In this document: piece by piece, positions 34,706-43,844 of the stretch
How the letters are laid out: the number at the start of each line of letters is the position of its first letter
Position numbering within the stretch: position 1 is the stretch's first letter
Origin: Treponema sp.
GTDB lineage: Bacteria > Spirochaetota > Spirochaetia > Treponematales > Treponemataceae
Reading direction: 5' to 3'
DNA length: 64,000 nucleotides
Assembly: GCA_024402505.1 (NCBI GenBank)
Contig: JAKSTP010000009.1
Coordinates: forward strand, 1 to 64,000
Position numbers and translations under genes: made by a program
The notes under the pieces: model-generated
Databases searched by the model: none
What the model was told of the DNA's origin: nothing
Seen by the model: the letters and a program-made list of their open reading frames with translations, nothing else

Positions 34706-36634
34706 ATGAATTACGGATTTTTGAAAACAGCCTGCTGCTCGCCTAAGGTGAGTGTAGCTTCTCCAAAGGAAAACGCCGGTTATATTCTTAAAAGTGTTAA
34801 AGATGCTTATGAAAAGGGCGCAAGACTTATTGTGTGCCCTGAACTCTGTATTACCGGCTATACATGCGGAGATCTGTTTTTTCAAAAATCCCTCCAGGAA
34901 CAAAGTCTTCTTGCACTGGAGGACATTCTTTCAAAAACAAAAGATATAAAGGCTCTTGTTTTTGTTGGTCTTCCTTTGTGCCTCAACGATGGCATTTACA
35001 ATGTGGCAGCTGTTCTTTTTGAAGGAAAACTTTTAGCCTTTGTTCCAAAATCTTATATGCCAAACTACGGTGAATTCTACGAACGTCGTCAGTTCAAACC
35101 ATTTGGTTATGGCCGAAAAACCGAGATAATCAATACAGGCTCTTTTAAAAAGATTCCTTTTGGTACAAACATCATTTTCCGTGATGTAACAGACTCTGCA
35201 CTTTCCGTAGCCTGTGAAATCTGTGAAGATCTTTGGGTTCCATTGAGTCCCGGGATTTTTCATGCCCTGAACGGTGCTTCAATCCTCTGTAATCTTTCAA
35301 GCGGAAATGAAGTGATTGGAAAAGCTGAATACCGCAGGAATCTTGTAAAAAGCAGAAGCGGAACTCAGGTGTGTGCCTATCTTTACGCCAATTCTTCAAA
35401 AGGCGAAAGTACACAGGATATGGTTTTTGCATCTCACAATCTTATCTGCGAAAACGGCTCTATCCTTGCAGAAAGCAGTCTTTTTTCAGGTGAAACAGTT
35501 TTTGCCCAGGTTGATTACCAGCGCCTTTCTTATGAACGACAGAAAATGAGTACTTTCTTTGACTGCGCCGAAAATCACCGTGGAGATTACACTTTTATTG
35601 ATATTGATCTTGTTAAAGATCTTGAAAAAAAAAAGCTTGAAAAACTTGAACGATTTGTAGATCCACATCCATTTGTTCCAAGCGGCGAAAAAGAAAGAAG
35701 CCAGCGCTGTTCTGCCGTAGTAGAACTTCAGTCTCAGGGCCTTGCAAAACGCCTCTCTCACATAAACTGTAAATCTGCCGTTATAGGATTGTCAGGAGGG
35801 CTTGATTCTACTCTGGCTCTTTTAGTTACTGCCCGAGCTTTTGATCTTTGCGGAATTTCACGTTCCTGCATTCAGGCTGTGACCATGCCTTGTTTTGGAA
35901 CTACAGACCGTACCTACAATAATGCCTGTACACTTGCCAGGGAAACTGGTGCCACTCTTACAGAGGTGAACATTGCCGAAAGTGTACGCCTTCATTTCAA
36001 AGATATTGGTCATGATGAAAACACTCATGATGTAACTTATGAAAACTGTCAGGCCCGTGAACGTACTCAGGTTCTTATGGATCTTGCTAATAAGACTCAG
36101 GGCATTGTAATTGGTACCGGGGATCTTTCTGAACTTGCATTGGGATGGTGCACTTACAATGGTGACCACATGAGCATGTACGGTGTGAATTCCAGCATTC
36201 CCAAAACTCTTGTCCGCTATCTTGTGGAATGGTTTGCTCTGGAAGAAAAGAAGAAGGGTAATAAAAACTGTGCAGATGTTCTTTTTGATATTCTTGATAC
36301 ACCAGTAAGCCCTGAGCTTCTGCCTCCTGAAGACGGAAAAATAAGCCAGAAAACAGAAGATTTAGTGGGACCTTATGAGCTCCATGACTTTTTTCTATAT
36401 TACGTTCTTCGTTTTGGATTCACACCGGAAAAAATTGCCTTCCTTGCAAAATCCAGCGGTCTTCCATACGATGAAGAAACAGTAGAGAAATGGATGAAGG
36501 TTTTTTACCGGCGTTTCACAAACCAGCAGTTTAAAAGATCCTGTATGCCCGACGGTGCAAAGGTAGGAACAGTAAACCTGAGCCCTAGAGGTGACTGGCG
36601 CATGCCGAGCGACAGCAGTTTTAATCCTTATTAA
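34706..36634 (+). CDS. nadE: glutamine-dependent NAD+ synthetase
   Basis: A 642-residue two-domain enzyme that amidates deamido-NAD using ammonia from glutamine. The N-terminal nitrilase-type glutaminase shows its catalytic triad regions in CPELCITGY, PKSYMPNYGEF and CEICEDLWVP. The C-terminal synthetase has the ATP pyrophosphatase loop GLSGGLDSTLAL and IGTGDLSELALGWCTYNGDH. The length fits the fused glutamine-dependent class. It is convergent with ddl, with one base between stop codons. Confidence 0.95.
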   Translation: MNYGFLKTACCSPKVSVASPKENAGYILKSVKDAYEKGARLIVCPELCITGYTCGDLFFQKSLQEQSLLALEDILSKTKDIKALVFVGLPLCLNDGIYNVAAVLFEGKLLAFVPKSYMPNYGEFYERRQFKPFGYGRKTEIINTGSFKKIPFGTNIIFRDVTDSALSVACEICEDLWVPLSPGIFHALNGASILCNLSSGNEVIGKAEYRRNLVKSRSGTQVCAYLYANSSKGESTQDMVFASHNLICENGSILAESSLFSGETVFAQVDYQRLSYERQKMSTFFDCAENHRGDYTFIDIDLVKDLEKKKLEKLERFVDPHPFVPSGEKERSQRCSAVVELQSQGLAKRLSHINCKSAVIGLSGGLDSTLALLVTARAFDLCGISRSCIQAVTMPCFGTTDRTYNNACTLARETGATLTEVNIAESVRLHFKDIGHDENTHDVTYENCQARERTQVLMDLANKTQGIVIGTGDLSELALGWCTYNGDHMSMYGVNSSIPKTLVRYLVEWFALEEKKKGNKNCADVLFDILDTPVSPELLPPEDGKISQKTEDLVGPYELHDFFLYYVLRFGFTPEKIAFLAKSSGLPYDEETVEKWMKVFYRRFTNQQFKRSCMPDGAKVGTVNLSPRGDWRMPSDSSFNPY

Positions 36635-36635
36635 T

Positions 36636-37763
36636 TTAGCGTGAAATTGTAAGCTTACTTTTGGCGTCGTGGCGCAGGATGGCCTGATCAATAAGCATTT
36701 CTACCAGTTCTGCAAATTCAAGACCGGCTGCTTCGCACATTTTTGGGAACATGCTGATTGGTGTAAAGCCTGGCAGTGTATTGATTTCGTTCAGATATAC
36801 AGCCTTTGTGTCTTTGTCGATAAAGAAGTCTACCCGGGAAAGACCTGAACAGTCCAGAACACGGTAAGCGGCCATGGCAGTCTTTCTGATTTTTTCAAGA
36901 TCGTTTTCAGAAAGGTTTGCAGGAATCTGAAGTGCTGCTCCGTTTTCATCATTGTATTTTGCATCGTAATCGTAGAATTCGTGAGTTGGAATGATTTCTC
37001 CAGGAATGTATGCTGTAACACCCTGAACATCATCATCCTGGGTGGCAATTGTGCTGTTTCCTGTTACAGAACATTCAATTTCACGGGCATTAATGCTTTT
37101 TTCAATAAGAACTTTGTCATCCCACATAAAGGCATTCATTACGGCAAAGTTCAATTCTTTTTCGGTTTTTGCTTTTTCAGCACCGTTTGAGCTTCCGGCG
37201 GCACATGGCTTTACAAAGAGTGGAAGTCCAAGTTCTTTGATTGTATCTTTAATAACTGCGTCATAAATTACGCTGTCATTTACTATACCACGGTTCAGGC
37301 AAACATATGGAACTACAGGAAGACCAGCTGCCTGCCATACCTGCTTTGTTTTTTCTTTGTCCATTGTAAGTGCGCTGGCCATGGTAGTACAGCCAACGTA
37401 AGGAAGGTCAGCCATATCCAAAAGGCCCTGAATGGTTCCGTCTTCACCGTAAGTTCCGTGAAGGGCAGGGAAAACTACGTCCACATTAAGAGTTTCGCCG
37501 TTTACCAGGAAACTGCTGCTGCCTTTTCCAGGAATTACAGAAACCAGTTTTTTTGCATCTTCAGTGATTGAAAGAACAGCCTTTTCATCACTGCAAACTT
37601 TTGCATAAAGTGCATCGTCCTGAAGATACCACAATCCTTCTTTTGTAATACCAATAAGTATTACCTTGTGATCTTTTTTAATATTTCTTGTAATAGCGGA
37701 TGCAGAAACCAAAGAAACCTCATGTTCTCCACTTCGTCCACCATAAATAACTGCAATATTCAT
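36636..37763 (-). CDS. ddl: D-alanine--D-alanine ligase
   Basis: ATP-grasp ligase of 375 residues making the D-Ala-D-Ala dipeptide used by MurF. The N-terminal GGRSGEHEVSLVSA, the ATP-grasp PCAAGSSNGAEKAKTE, and the magnesium-binding EINTLPGFTPISMFPKM are clear. It lies downstream of murE in the same direction, separated by 72 bp that hold a heptamer repeat. A GGGGGA stretch upstream may serve as ribosome site. Confidence 0.95.
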   Translation of the reverse strand: MNIAVIYGGRSGEHEVSLVSASAITRNIKKDHKVILIGITKEGLWYLQDDALYAKVCSDEKAVLSITEDAKKLVSVIPGKGSSSFLVNGETLNVDVVFPALHGTYGEDGTIQGLLDMADLPYVGCTTMASALTMDKEKTKQVWQAAGLPVVPYVCLNRGIVNDSVIYDAVIKDTIKELGLPLFVKPCAAGSSNGAEKAKTEKELNFAVMNAFMWDDKVLIEKSINAREIECSVTGNSTIATQDDDVQGVTAYIPGEIIPTHEFYDYDAKYNDENGAALQIPANLSENDLEKIRKTAMAAYRVLDCSGLSRVDFFIDKDTKAVYLNEINTLPGFTPISMFPKMCEAAGLEFAELVEMLIDQAILRHDAKSKLTISR

Positions 37764-37787
37764 AAAATTATATCCCCCAAAAAAAAT

Positions 37788-37850
37788 TATTCACTATTCA
37801 CTATTCACTATTCACTATTCATTATTCATTATTCATTATTCATTATTCAT
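37788..37850. repeat. nine tandem heptamers (TATTCAC x4, TATTCAT x5)
   Basis: The plus strand reads four copies of TATTCAC followed by five of TATTCAT, without interruption. The array begins between ddl and murE and runs into the 3' end of murE, whose stop codon at 37836-37838 and last codons are repeat sequence. Copy-number change could alter the murE-ddl spacing and the MurE tail. Confidence 0.95.
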
Positions 37851-39539
37851 TAATTCGTTCAAAGCCAGTTTTGCTTCAGCAATTTCATCGTAAGGCATAG
37901 TGTAATCCTTGAAGATAATGCTGTTTTCATGACTTTTTCCAAGAAGAAGAACAATGTCATCTTTTCCGGCCATAGCAAAGGTTTCTCTTATAGCCTTTTT
38001 TCGGTCATGGATGATGAAATAATCTTTTCCTTCTTTTTTGCCAAGCTTTTCGCAGCCTGCAGCAATCATTTTAAGAAGTTCAACAGGATCTTCTCCTCGA
38101 GGATCTTCATCGGCAAGAATTACTTTGTCGCAGTAACGGCTTGCTATTTCTCCCTGAAGAGGTCTTTTTGTAAGATCCCGTTCGCCGCCACTTCCAAATA
38201 CTGCAAATATCTTTCCTTTTGCCCGTTTTCTGATTGGCGGAAAAATAGTTTCAAAACTTGAAGGAGTGTGTGCGTAATCAACAATCACTTCAAAAGGCTG
38301 TCCCTGATTTATAACGGTCATGCGTCCTTTTACAGGAGCAAGCTGTGAGATTTTTGAAACAATTTCTTCAAAATCAATGCCGGTTACGCTCTGTACTGCA
38401 AGGGCACTGGCCATAAGATTATAGGCGTTGAATGCACCAGGAAGAGGAGTTGAAACGGCCAGGTCTTTTCCATCTTTTTCAATTGTGAAAGACAGTTTAT
38501 TGCTTTCAGAAATAATGTTTTTACCTGTAACGTAATCAATTCCTTTTGGAATGGCAGGAAGATCTTGGGCAGGTTTTCCTTCAGCGGCAGCCTTTCCAGC
38601 AAGACCGTGAGTTGTAAATCCAAGCACCTTTTTTGAAGTTGCCTTTGCAAAATACTCGGCACTTGGATCTTCAAGATTCACAATTCCTACAGAAGGAATT
38701 TCCTTTCGGATGCCGGCAATAGTCTTTGTGTGACTGTGGGCGTCCAGTTTTCGGAAAAGATTTGCTTTGTCGCTGCGGTAAGTTTCAAAATCCTTGTGGA
38801 ATTCAAGGTGTTCCAGTGTAACGTTCATGAAAACACCGCAATCAAAAACAACATTTCCAAGACGGTTCAATTTCTTGGAAAGACCGTGACTTGAAGCTTC
38901 AACAACTGCGTATTCACAGCCTTTTTTAAGCATTTCGTCCAGGTGATGCTGGATAATAGGTGCTTCTGGTGTAGTCTGATGCTGTGGGTTTGGAAGAGCC
39001 GGACCACCAAAAGAATATTCTACGGTAGAAATAAAACCTGCTTTTTTTCCAAGAAGATTCAAAAGCTGCCATATAAAACTTACAGTTGAACTTTTACCTT
39101 CTGTTCCTGTAACTCCTATTACCACAAGTCGTTTTGACGGTGAGTCATAAAAACTGTCGGAAAGGGGAGCCATGGCAAAACGTGCGTCAGGTACTTTTAT
39201 AAGAACCGGAGCGAATTTAAAATTGTCGTTGGAAAGTTCATTTTCGATGCAGCGGGCCGCAATGGCAGAAGCAATTTCCTTTGCAAGTTCAGGTGAAAAA
39301 TCTCCCTGGAAAACTACGGCATTTGCACCGTTTTTAATTGCCTGTGGAATAAATCTGTTTCCATCAACATGAGTTCCCGGCAAAGCAAAGAAAAGGGAAT
39401 TTTTTACAACTTCACGGGAATCAAAAACAAGGGTTTCAACAGGAACACTGCCTGCTTCTTCAAGCTTTATGTCAGTGCCGTCAACAGATACAATTTTATG
39501 TTCAAAAGCCGGCAGAATCTGCGAAAGTAATTTTTTCAT
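37836..39539 (-). CDS. murE: UDP-MurNAc-L-Ala-D-Glu--diamino acid ligase MurE
   Basis: Mur ligase of 567 residues adding the third stem-peptide residue, an extended form compared with the common 490-500. The N-terminal domain has FDSREVVKNSLFFALPG and DGNRFIPQA. The ATP loop is VTGTEGKSSTVSF, and TTPEAPIIQHHLDEM and EASSHGLSKKLNRLG follow. The region that selects the diamino acid reads DEDPRGED where E. coli has DNPRxEx, so the amino acid added is uncertain; spirochaetes often use ornithine. An insertion near residues 285-330 (TTHGLAGKAAAEGKPAQ) is unusual. The last residues MNNE come from the heptamer repeat. Confidence 0.92.
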   Translation of the reverse strand: MKKLLSQILPAFEHKIVSVDGTDIKLEEAGSVPVETLVFDSREVVKNSLFFALPGTHVDGNRFIPQAIKNGANAVVFQGDFSPELAKEIASAIAARCIENELSNDNFKFAPVLIKVPDARFAMAPLSDSFYDSPSKRLVVIGVTGTEGKSSTVSFIWQLLNLLGKKAGFISTVEYSFGGPALPNPQHQTTPEAPIIQHHLDEMLKKGCEYAVVEASSHGLSKKLNRLGNVVFDCGVFMNVTLEHLEFHKDFETYRSDKANLFRKLDAHSHTKTIAGIRKEIPSVGIVNLEDPSAEYFAKATSKKVLGFTTHGLAGKAAAEGKPAQDLPAIPKGIDYVTGKNIISESNKLSFTIEKDGKDLAVSTPLPGAFNAYNLMASALAVQSVTGIDFEEIVSKISQLAPVKGRMTVINQGQPFEVIVDYAHTPSSFETIFPPIRKRAKGKIFAVFGSGGERDLTKRPLQGEIASRYCDKVILADEDPRGEDPVELLKMIAAGCEKLGKKEGKDYFIIHDRKKAIRETFAMAGKDDIVLLLGKSHENSIIFKDYTMPYDEIAEAKLALNELMNNE

Positions 39540-39574
39540 TCTTATATAATACTTCTTTTTTTTGATTATGTTAA
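39540..39574 (-). promoter_or_regulatory. murE promoter, predicted leaderless
   Basis: Minus strand: TTAACA (39574-39569), a 17-nt spacer, TATTAT (39551-39546), then six nucleotides to the ATG. Confidence 0.55.
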
Positions 39575-40944
39575 TTCTTTTGAAGGTCCAGTTTTTCTAT
39601 ATCCCGGAAAATCTTTCTGAGCATAAAGATTGATGCAATGCACAGTCCGAATTCTGCAATGCCCTGGGCAAAAGGAAGTCCGTAAAGTGGGAAAAAGTAG
39701 TTCAAAAGGAACAGGGCTGGAATTTCAAGAACGATCTTTCTTAGGAATGCAAAAAATAAAGCGTATTTTCCAAATCCACAGGCCTGAAATACACCTATAG
39801 CGAAAAAATCAATTACAAGAAATGGAATGGCTGTGGATAACCCACGAACAAAAAACTTGCCGTATTCAACAATTACGTCATTGTTCATAAATAGACGCAC
39901 CAGGTTCGGAGCAAAAACCATGTAAATTGTTGTGGAAACGGTAAGGAAAATCAGGGCAATCTTTATTGAATAAGTGATGGCTGACTTCATGCGTTTTGAG
40001 TTTTTTGCACCATAGTTGTAGGAAACCAAAGGCATAACTCCCTGTCCAAAGGCCATTGCAATAAAGAATGAGATGGATGTTATCTTTGAAGAAATTCCCA
40101 TGCTGGCTACAACATCAGATCCATAAGCTGATGCAAAATTATTCAGAATGGTCATGCCAGTAACATTTAAAAGATTCTGGATGGCAGCAGGAATACCAAC
40201 TCCAAAAATGCCCCAAACCACCTCTTTTCTAAATGTAATTTTTGCAGGATTGATACAGACAAAGGTTTTTCCATGCTTTACAAGAAGAAAGATGCAGAAA
40301 TATAAACAGGCAGCAGAGTTTGAAAGGAATGTTGCAAGTCCGGCTCCTTCTGCACCCATGCCCAGAAATTGTGGAAGAATGAAAATTGGATCCAGAATCA
40401 TGTTTAAAAAACAGCCGCTCATAATGCCAATGCTTGAATGTAAGGCACTTCCTTCAGAACGGACCATCTGTGCCATTACAACGTTCATAATGGCAGGTAC
40501 GGCGCCAAAAGAAACGGTCCATCTTAAGTAAGAAAGGGTTGGTGCTGTAGTAACGGCATCGGCACCAAGAAGCTTTGCAAAAAATCCTGAGAAAACAGTG
40601 TAAACAAGGGCAAATAAAACTGATGAAAGGAGGGCGGCGTAAAATCCAAAGGCACTGCTTTGAGCAACTGTATCGTAGTCTTTTCGACCAAGACCGCGGC
40701 TCATCATGCTGGAAGTTCCAACACCAAAAAGATTGTTTACCGCATTGAAAGCCATAAGAAGAGGGCCTGCAAGGGTAACGGCTGCATTCTGTACAGGATT
40801 GTTTATCATCCCAACAAAATAGGTGTCCGCAAGTGAATAAAGAACTGTTACCAAAGTACTTAAAACTGTTGGAACACAGAGTTTCATTACGGCTTTTGGA
40901 ACCGGCATGGTCTCAAATAATTCTATTTTACCGCTGTCTGTCAT
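39571..40944 (-). CDS. MATE family efflux transporter
   Basis: Membrane exporter of 457 residues with about twelve segments. The N-terminal PKAVMKLCVPTVLSTLVTVLYSLADTYFVG is typical of the NorM/DinF superfamily, and the two halves repeat the pattern (AIQNLLNVTGMTILNNFASAYGSD). Such proteins expel cationic compounds in exchange for Na+ or H+. The substrate is unknown. It stands alone between murE and gatC, with its own promoter and no ribosome site. Confidence 0.9.
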   Translation of the reverse strand: MTDSGKIELFETMPVPKAVMKLCVPTVLSTLVTVLYSLADTYFVGMINNPVQNAAVTLAGPLLMAFNAVNNLFGVGTSSMMSRGLGRKDYDTVAQSSAFGFYAALLSSVLFALVYTVFSGFFAKLLGADAVTTAPTLSYLRWTVSFGAVPAIMNVVMAQMVRSEGSALHSSIGIMSGCFLNMILDPIFILPQFLGMGAEGAGLATFLSNSAACLYFCIFLLVKHGKTFVCINPAKITFRKEVVWGIFGVGIPAAIQNLLNVTGMTILNNFASAYGSDVVASMGISSKITSISFFIAMAFGQGVMPLVSYNYGAKNSKRMKSAITYSIKIALIFLTVSTTIYMVFAPNLVRLFMNNDVIVEYGKFFVRGLSTAIPFLVIDFFAIGVFQACGFGKYALFFAFLRKIVLEIPALFLLNYFFPLYGLPFAQGIAEFGLCIASIFMLRKIFRDIEKLDLQKN

Positions 40945-40980
40945 GTTTTCTATTATAACAGTTTAGCCTGATTTTGTCAG
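40945..40980 (-). promoter_or_regulatory. MATE gene promoter, predicted leaderless
   Basis: Minus strand: CTGACA (40980-40975), a 17-nt spacer, TATAAT (40957-40952), then seven nucleotides to the ATG. Confidence 0.65.
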
Positions 40981-41005
40981 AGCTCCTTCTTAAGACTCTC
41001 TTTAA

Positions 41006-41041
41006 TTGAATTTTATCGTTCTATATTCTATAATATAGATT
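41006..41041 (+). promoter_or_regulatory. gatCA promoter, predicted leaderless
   Basis: TTGAAT (41006-41011), a 17-nt spacer, TATAAT (41029-41034), then seven nucleotides to the ATG of gatC. This is the cleanest example of the arrangement, with consensus -10 and spacing. Confidence 0.7.
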
Positions 41042-41344
41042 ATGACACAGCATAAAAAAATTGATGAAGAAACACTGGAAAATCTCCTTTATCTTTCACG
41101 TCTTTCTCAGGAAAGTACAGACATCAACACATTGAAAAAACAGGTTGATGAAATTGTAGGCTATTTTGAAATCCTGTCCAAATATGACGACAGTGAAAAT
41201 CCTTATGATGCATATCCATCTACAAAAGCAGAATGTCTTCGTGACGATGCAATTGTTAACGGTCTTGATATGTCCAACGTAAAAAAGATTTCAAAGGATT
41301 TTATGGACGGATATTTCCAGGTTCCGAAAGTTATCGGAAACTAA
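41042..41344 (+). CDS. gatC: Asp-tRNA(Asn)/Glu-tRNA(Gln) amidotransferase subunit C
   Basis: Small subunit (100 residues) that stabilises GatA and GatB in the complex converting misacylated Glu-tRNA(Gln) or Asp-tRNA(Asn). Family features are IDEETLENLLYLSRLS at the start and the C-terminal FMDGYFQVPKVI. It is directly followed by gatA. No gatB is in the window, so that subunit must be encoded elsewhere. Confidence 0.92.
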   Translation: MTQHKKIDEETLENLLYLSRLSQESTDINTLKKQVDEIVGYFEILSKYDDSENPYDAYPSTKAECLRDDAIVNGLDMSNVKKISKDFMDGYFQVPKVIGN

Positions 41345-41368
41345 TTTTTGAGGGCTTGTGAGGATAAT

Positions 41369-42832
41369 ATGACAATCAGCGAAACAATAGAAAATTTGAA
41401 GTCAGGAAAAATCACCAGCGAAGAACTGGTAAACAATTCCGTAAATACTTTTGAAGAAGATAAAAAATCAGCGCTTCCATTAAACGCATTTCTTGAAATG
41501 TATGATGATGCCTGTGCAAAAGCAAAAGAATGTGATGCACAGATTTCCAAAGCTCGTGCTGAAGGAAAACTTGATGCACTTTTTGCCGAAAAACCTCTTT
41601 TCGGTCTTCCTTTTGCAGTAAAAGACAATATTTCCGTACAGGGAAAACACCTTACCTGTGCAAGTAAAATCCTTGAAGGTTATGTTGCACCATACAATGC
41701 AACTGTTATCAACCGTCTGGAAGCAGCCGGTGCTATTCCTCTTGGCCGCTGTAATCAGGATGAATTTGCCATGGGTTCTTCCACAGAATATTCCTGCTAC
41801 GGTCCAACCCGCAACCCTGTAAACCGGGAATACGTTTCTGGTGGTAGTTCCGGTGGATCTGCCGCTGCAGTTGCTGCAAATCAGGCTCTTTTTGGTCTTG
41901 GTACAGAAACTGGTGGATCAGTTCGTCTTCCTGCCAGCTATTGTGGAATCTACGGTCTTAAAACAACTTACGGTGTTCTTTCACGCTGGGGTGTTGTAGC
42001 TTACGGTTCTTCCCTTGATCAGGTTGGACTTCTTGGTCACACACCTAAAGATATTGCTCTTCCATTGTCATGTATGACAGGTGTTGATTTTTACGATGAT
42101 ACAAGTGCTGATCTTCCTGGTTCAGAAGAACTTAAGGATCTTAAAGCACTTTCAGATGCTGAAATCAAGGCTCTTAAAGTTGCAATTCCAAAACAGTTCC
42201 TTAAGGCAGAAGGTCTTGATGCTGATGTTGCAAAAGTTTTTGCCGATACACGTAAATGGTTTGAAGATAAAGGCGTAAAAGTGGATGAAATTGACCTTCC
42301 AATTCTTGACGCTTCTATTGCCGCTTACTACGTAATTGCTCTTTCAGAAGCAGCATCAAACCTTAGCCGTTTTGATGGAATCCGTTACGGACGCCGTGTT
42401 GATGTTGGTGAAGGTTACGATGAACTTTATATCCACACACGAAGTGAAGGTTTTGGTCCTGAAGTAAAACGCCGAATTGTTATTGGAAACTATGTTCTTT
42501 CTGAACAGTTCTCTGGTGATACATATAAAAAAGGTATGACAGTTCGTGCACGAATCCAGAAAGAAATGGCAAAGGTTTTTGAAACTTACGATATTGTTCT
42601 TTGTCCAACCTGTCCTACAGCAGCCTTTAAACTTGGTCAGAAAGTAGACAGTCCTTTGGAAATGTACCTTTCGGATCTTTATACAACATTTGTAAACCTG
42701 GCACGTATTCCTGCAATTTCAGTTCCAGCCGGCTTTACAAAAGACAAAATGCCTATTGGTATGCAGTTTGCAGGTAAAATGTTTGATGAAGTAAAACTTC
42801 TTCGTCTTGCAGAATCCTGGGAAAACAGATAG
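41369..42832 (+). CDS. gatA: Asp-tRNA(Asn)/Glu-tRNA(Gln) amidotransferase subunit A
   Basis: Amidase-signature glutaminase subunit, 487 residues, releasing ammonia for tRNA-dependent amidation. The Ser-cisSer-Lys triad is in FAVKDNI (Lys), GGSSGGSAAAVAA (cis-Ser) and ETGGSVRLPAS (nucleophile). I chose ATG 41369, with GAGGAT upstream; the TTG at 41348 adds seven residues without such a site. A hairpin terminator follows. Confidence 0.95.
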   Translation: MTISETIENLKSGKITSEELVNNSVNTFEEDKKSALPLNAFLEMYDDACAKAKECDAQISKARAEGKLDALFAEKPLFGLPFAVKDNISVQGKHLTCASKILEGYVAPYNATVINRLEAAGAIPLGRCNQDEFAMGSSTEYSCYGPTRNPVNREYVSGGSSGGSAAAVAANQALFGLGTETGGSVRLPASYCGIYGLKTTYGVLSRWGVVAYGSSLDQVGLLGHTPKDIALPLSCMTGVDFYDDTSADLPGSEELKDLKALSDAEIKALKVAIPKQFLKAEGLDADVAKVFADTRKWFEDKGVKVDEIDLPILDASIAAYYVIALSEAASNLSRFDGIRYGRRVDVGEGYDELYIHTRSEGFGPEVKRRIVIGNYVLSEQFSGDTYKKGMTVRARIQKEMAKVFETYDIVLCPTCPTAAFKLGQKVDSPLEMYLSDLYTTFVNLARIPAISVPAGFTKDKMPIGMQFAGKMFDEVKLLRLAESWENR

Positions 42833-42844
42833 ATCTAAGAAGAT

Positions 42845-42876
42845 AAAAAAAACAGCCGAAGAGGCTGTTTTTTTTT
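42845..42876. terminator. bidirectional terminator between gatA and the MBL gene
   Basis: AACAGCC (42851-42857)/GGCTGTT (42863-42869) with a five-base loop, an A-run before and a T-run after. It can serve both gatA and the convergent 42881-43828 gene. Confidence 0.9.
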
Positions 42877-42880
42877 GTTT

Positions 42881-43828
42881 TTAAACCAGTTTCCATAAAA
42901 GAAGATTTTCTTCAGTGTAACAGTCGATTTTTTCTTCTCTTTGAAGGCATGCCAGGTAACTTCTGATTACTGAGCCTACCAGAATAAACTGGCCTGGTTT
43001 CATGGTCATTTCGTTCTGATCTGCTACTGCCTTTATGATGTTCTCAGTGGAAACAGGACCTTTTTTCAAAGCGTTGAGAATGCTCTGTTTTGTTGATAAA
43101 ACGGAGATTCTGTTTAATTCCAGTGTTTCAGAAATCTCTTTTACAGGTCCGCCGTGGCCAGGAACAAAAAGCTTGTATTCACCTTCCATCTTTTCAATTT
43201 TATCTAAAGAATCCATAAAGGCGTTTGGATCAATCATAAACGGAATCCAGTATTTGGCCAGTTCTTCACGTGGAAAAAAAGCGTCTCCAGTAAACAGAAC
43301 CTTGCAGTTGTTTCCGTCACTGTCTTTTGAAGAAACGGTAATCCCGAAATTTTCAAAATAATGTCCAGGCAGATTTCTGAAGGTGAGGGTAATGCCGTTT
43401 TCTAAAGTAACCACAGTGTTTTCATCAAAAAGTCCTGATATTGGTGCGTAAGGTGCTCTGTAATAGGAAATGTCCACTGGTTTTACAGGATATCCGCCCC
43501 AGATAAATGCCGGCTGAAGAAGATTGTTTTCAAGGCTCCCTTTTTCATAAAAAGTAGTGTAGATTTCGCACTTGTATTTTTCATAAAAAAGTTTGTTTCC
43601 GCTTACGTGATCAGAATGGGAGTGGGTATTGTAGATTGCTTTTACGGTGAAAGGTTTATTTAAAACAGAAAAGTGAGAAGATATGTCCTGGAAAATAATT
43701 TCCGCATCCTTCTCACTTCCCCCTGAATCAATAAGGTAAAGTTCGGTGCAGTCCGGTTTTTCATTGCAGACTACACCGATATTAGTGTTTCCTCTGATGT
43801 AAAAAACATTTTTTGCAATTTCTTCCAT
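42881..43828 (-). CDS. metallo-beta-lactamase fold hydrolase
   Basis: A 315-residue protein with the MBL fold. The metal motif HSHSDH is at residues 69-74, with later ligands in LPGHYFENFG, FTGDAFF and FVPGHGGPV. The last 75 residues resemble a winged-helix or BLACT-type domain (ILNALKKGPVSTENIIKAV). No signal peptide. Such enzymes include glyoxalase II-like thioesterases and many of unknown substrate, and no specific role can be given. It sits 16 bp downstream of the giant greA gene with an AAGGAAG site, so it is probably cotranscribed. Confidence 0.85.
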   Translation of the reverse strand: MEEIAKNVFYIRGNTNIGVVCNEKPDCTELYLIDSGGSEKDAEIIFQDISSHFSVLNKPFTVKAIYNTHSHSDHVSGNKLFYEKYKCEIYTTFYEKGSLENNLLQPAFIWGGYPVKPVDISYYRAPYAPISGLFDENTVVTLENGITLTFRNLPGHYFENFGITVSSKDSDGNNCKVLFTGDAFFPREELAKYWIPFMIDPNAFMDSLDKIEKMEGEYKLFVPGHGGPVKEISETLELNRISVLSTKQSILNALKKGPVSTENIIKAVADQNEMTMKPGQFILVGSVIRSYLACLQREEKIDCYTEENLLLWKLV

Positions 43829-43844
43829 CAGAGTACTTCCTTAA

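Noticed and set aside
37788-37850. Tandem array considered as CRISPR
   Set aside because: Units are seven bases with no spacers, and no cas genes are nearby.
37668-37853. Reading frame ending in repeated IHYSLF units
   Set aside because: It is antisense to the ddl start and is a translation of the heptamer array; no ribosome site.
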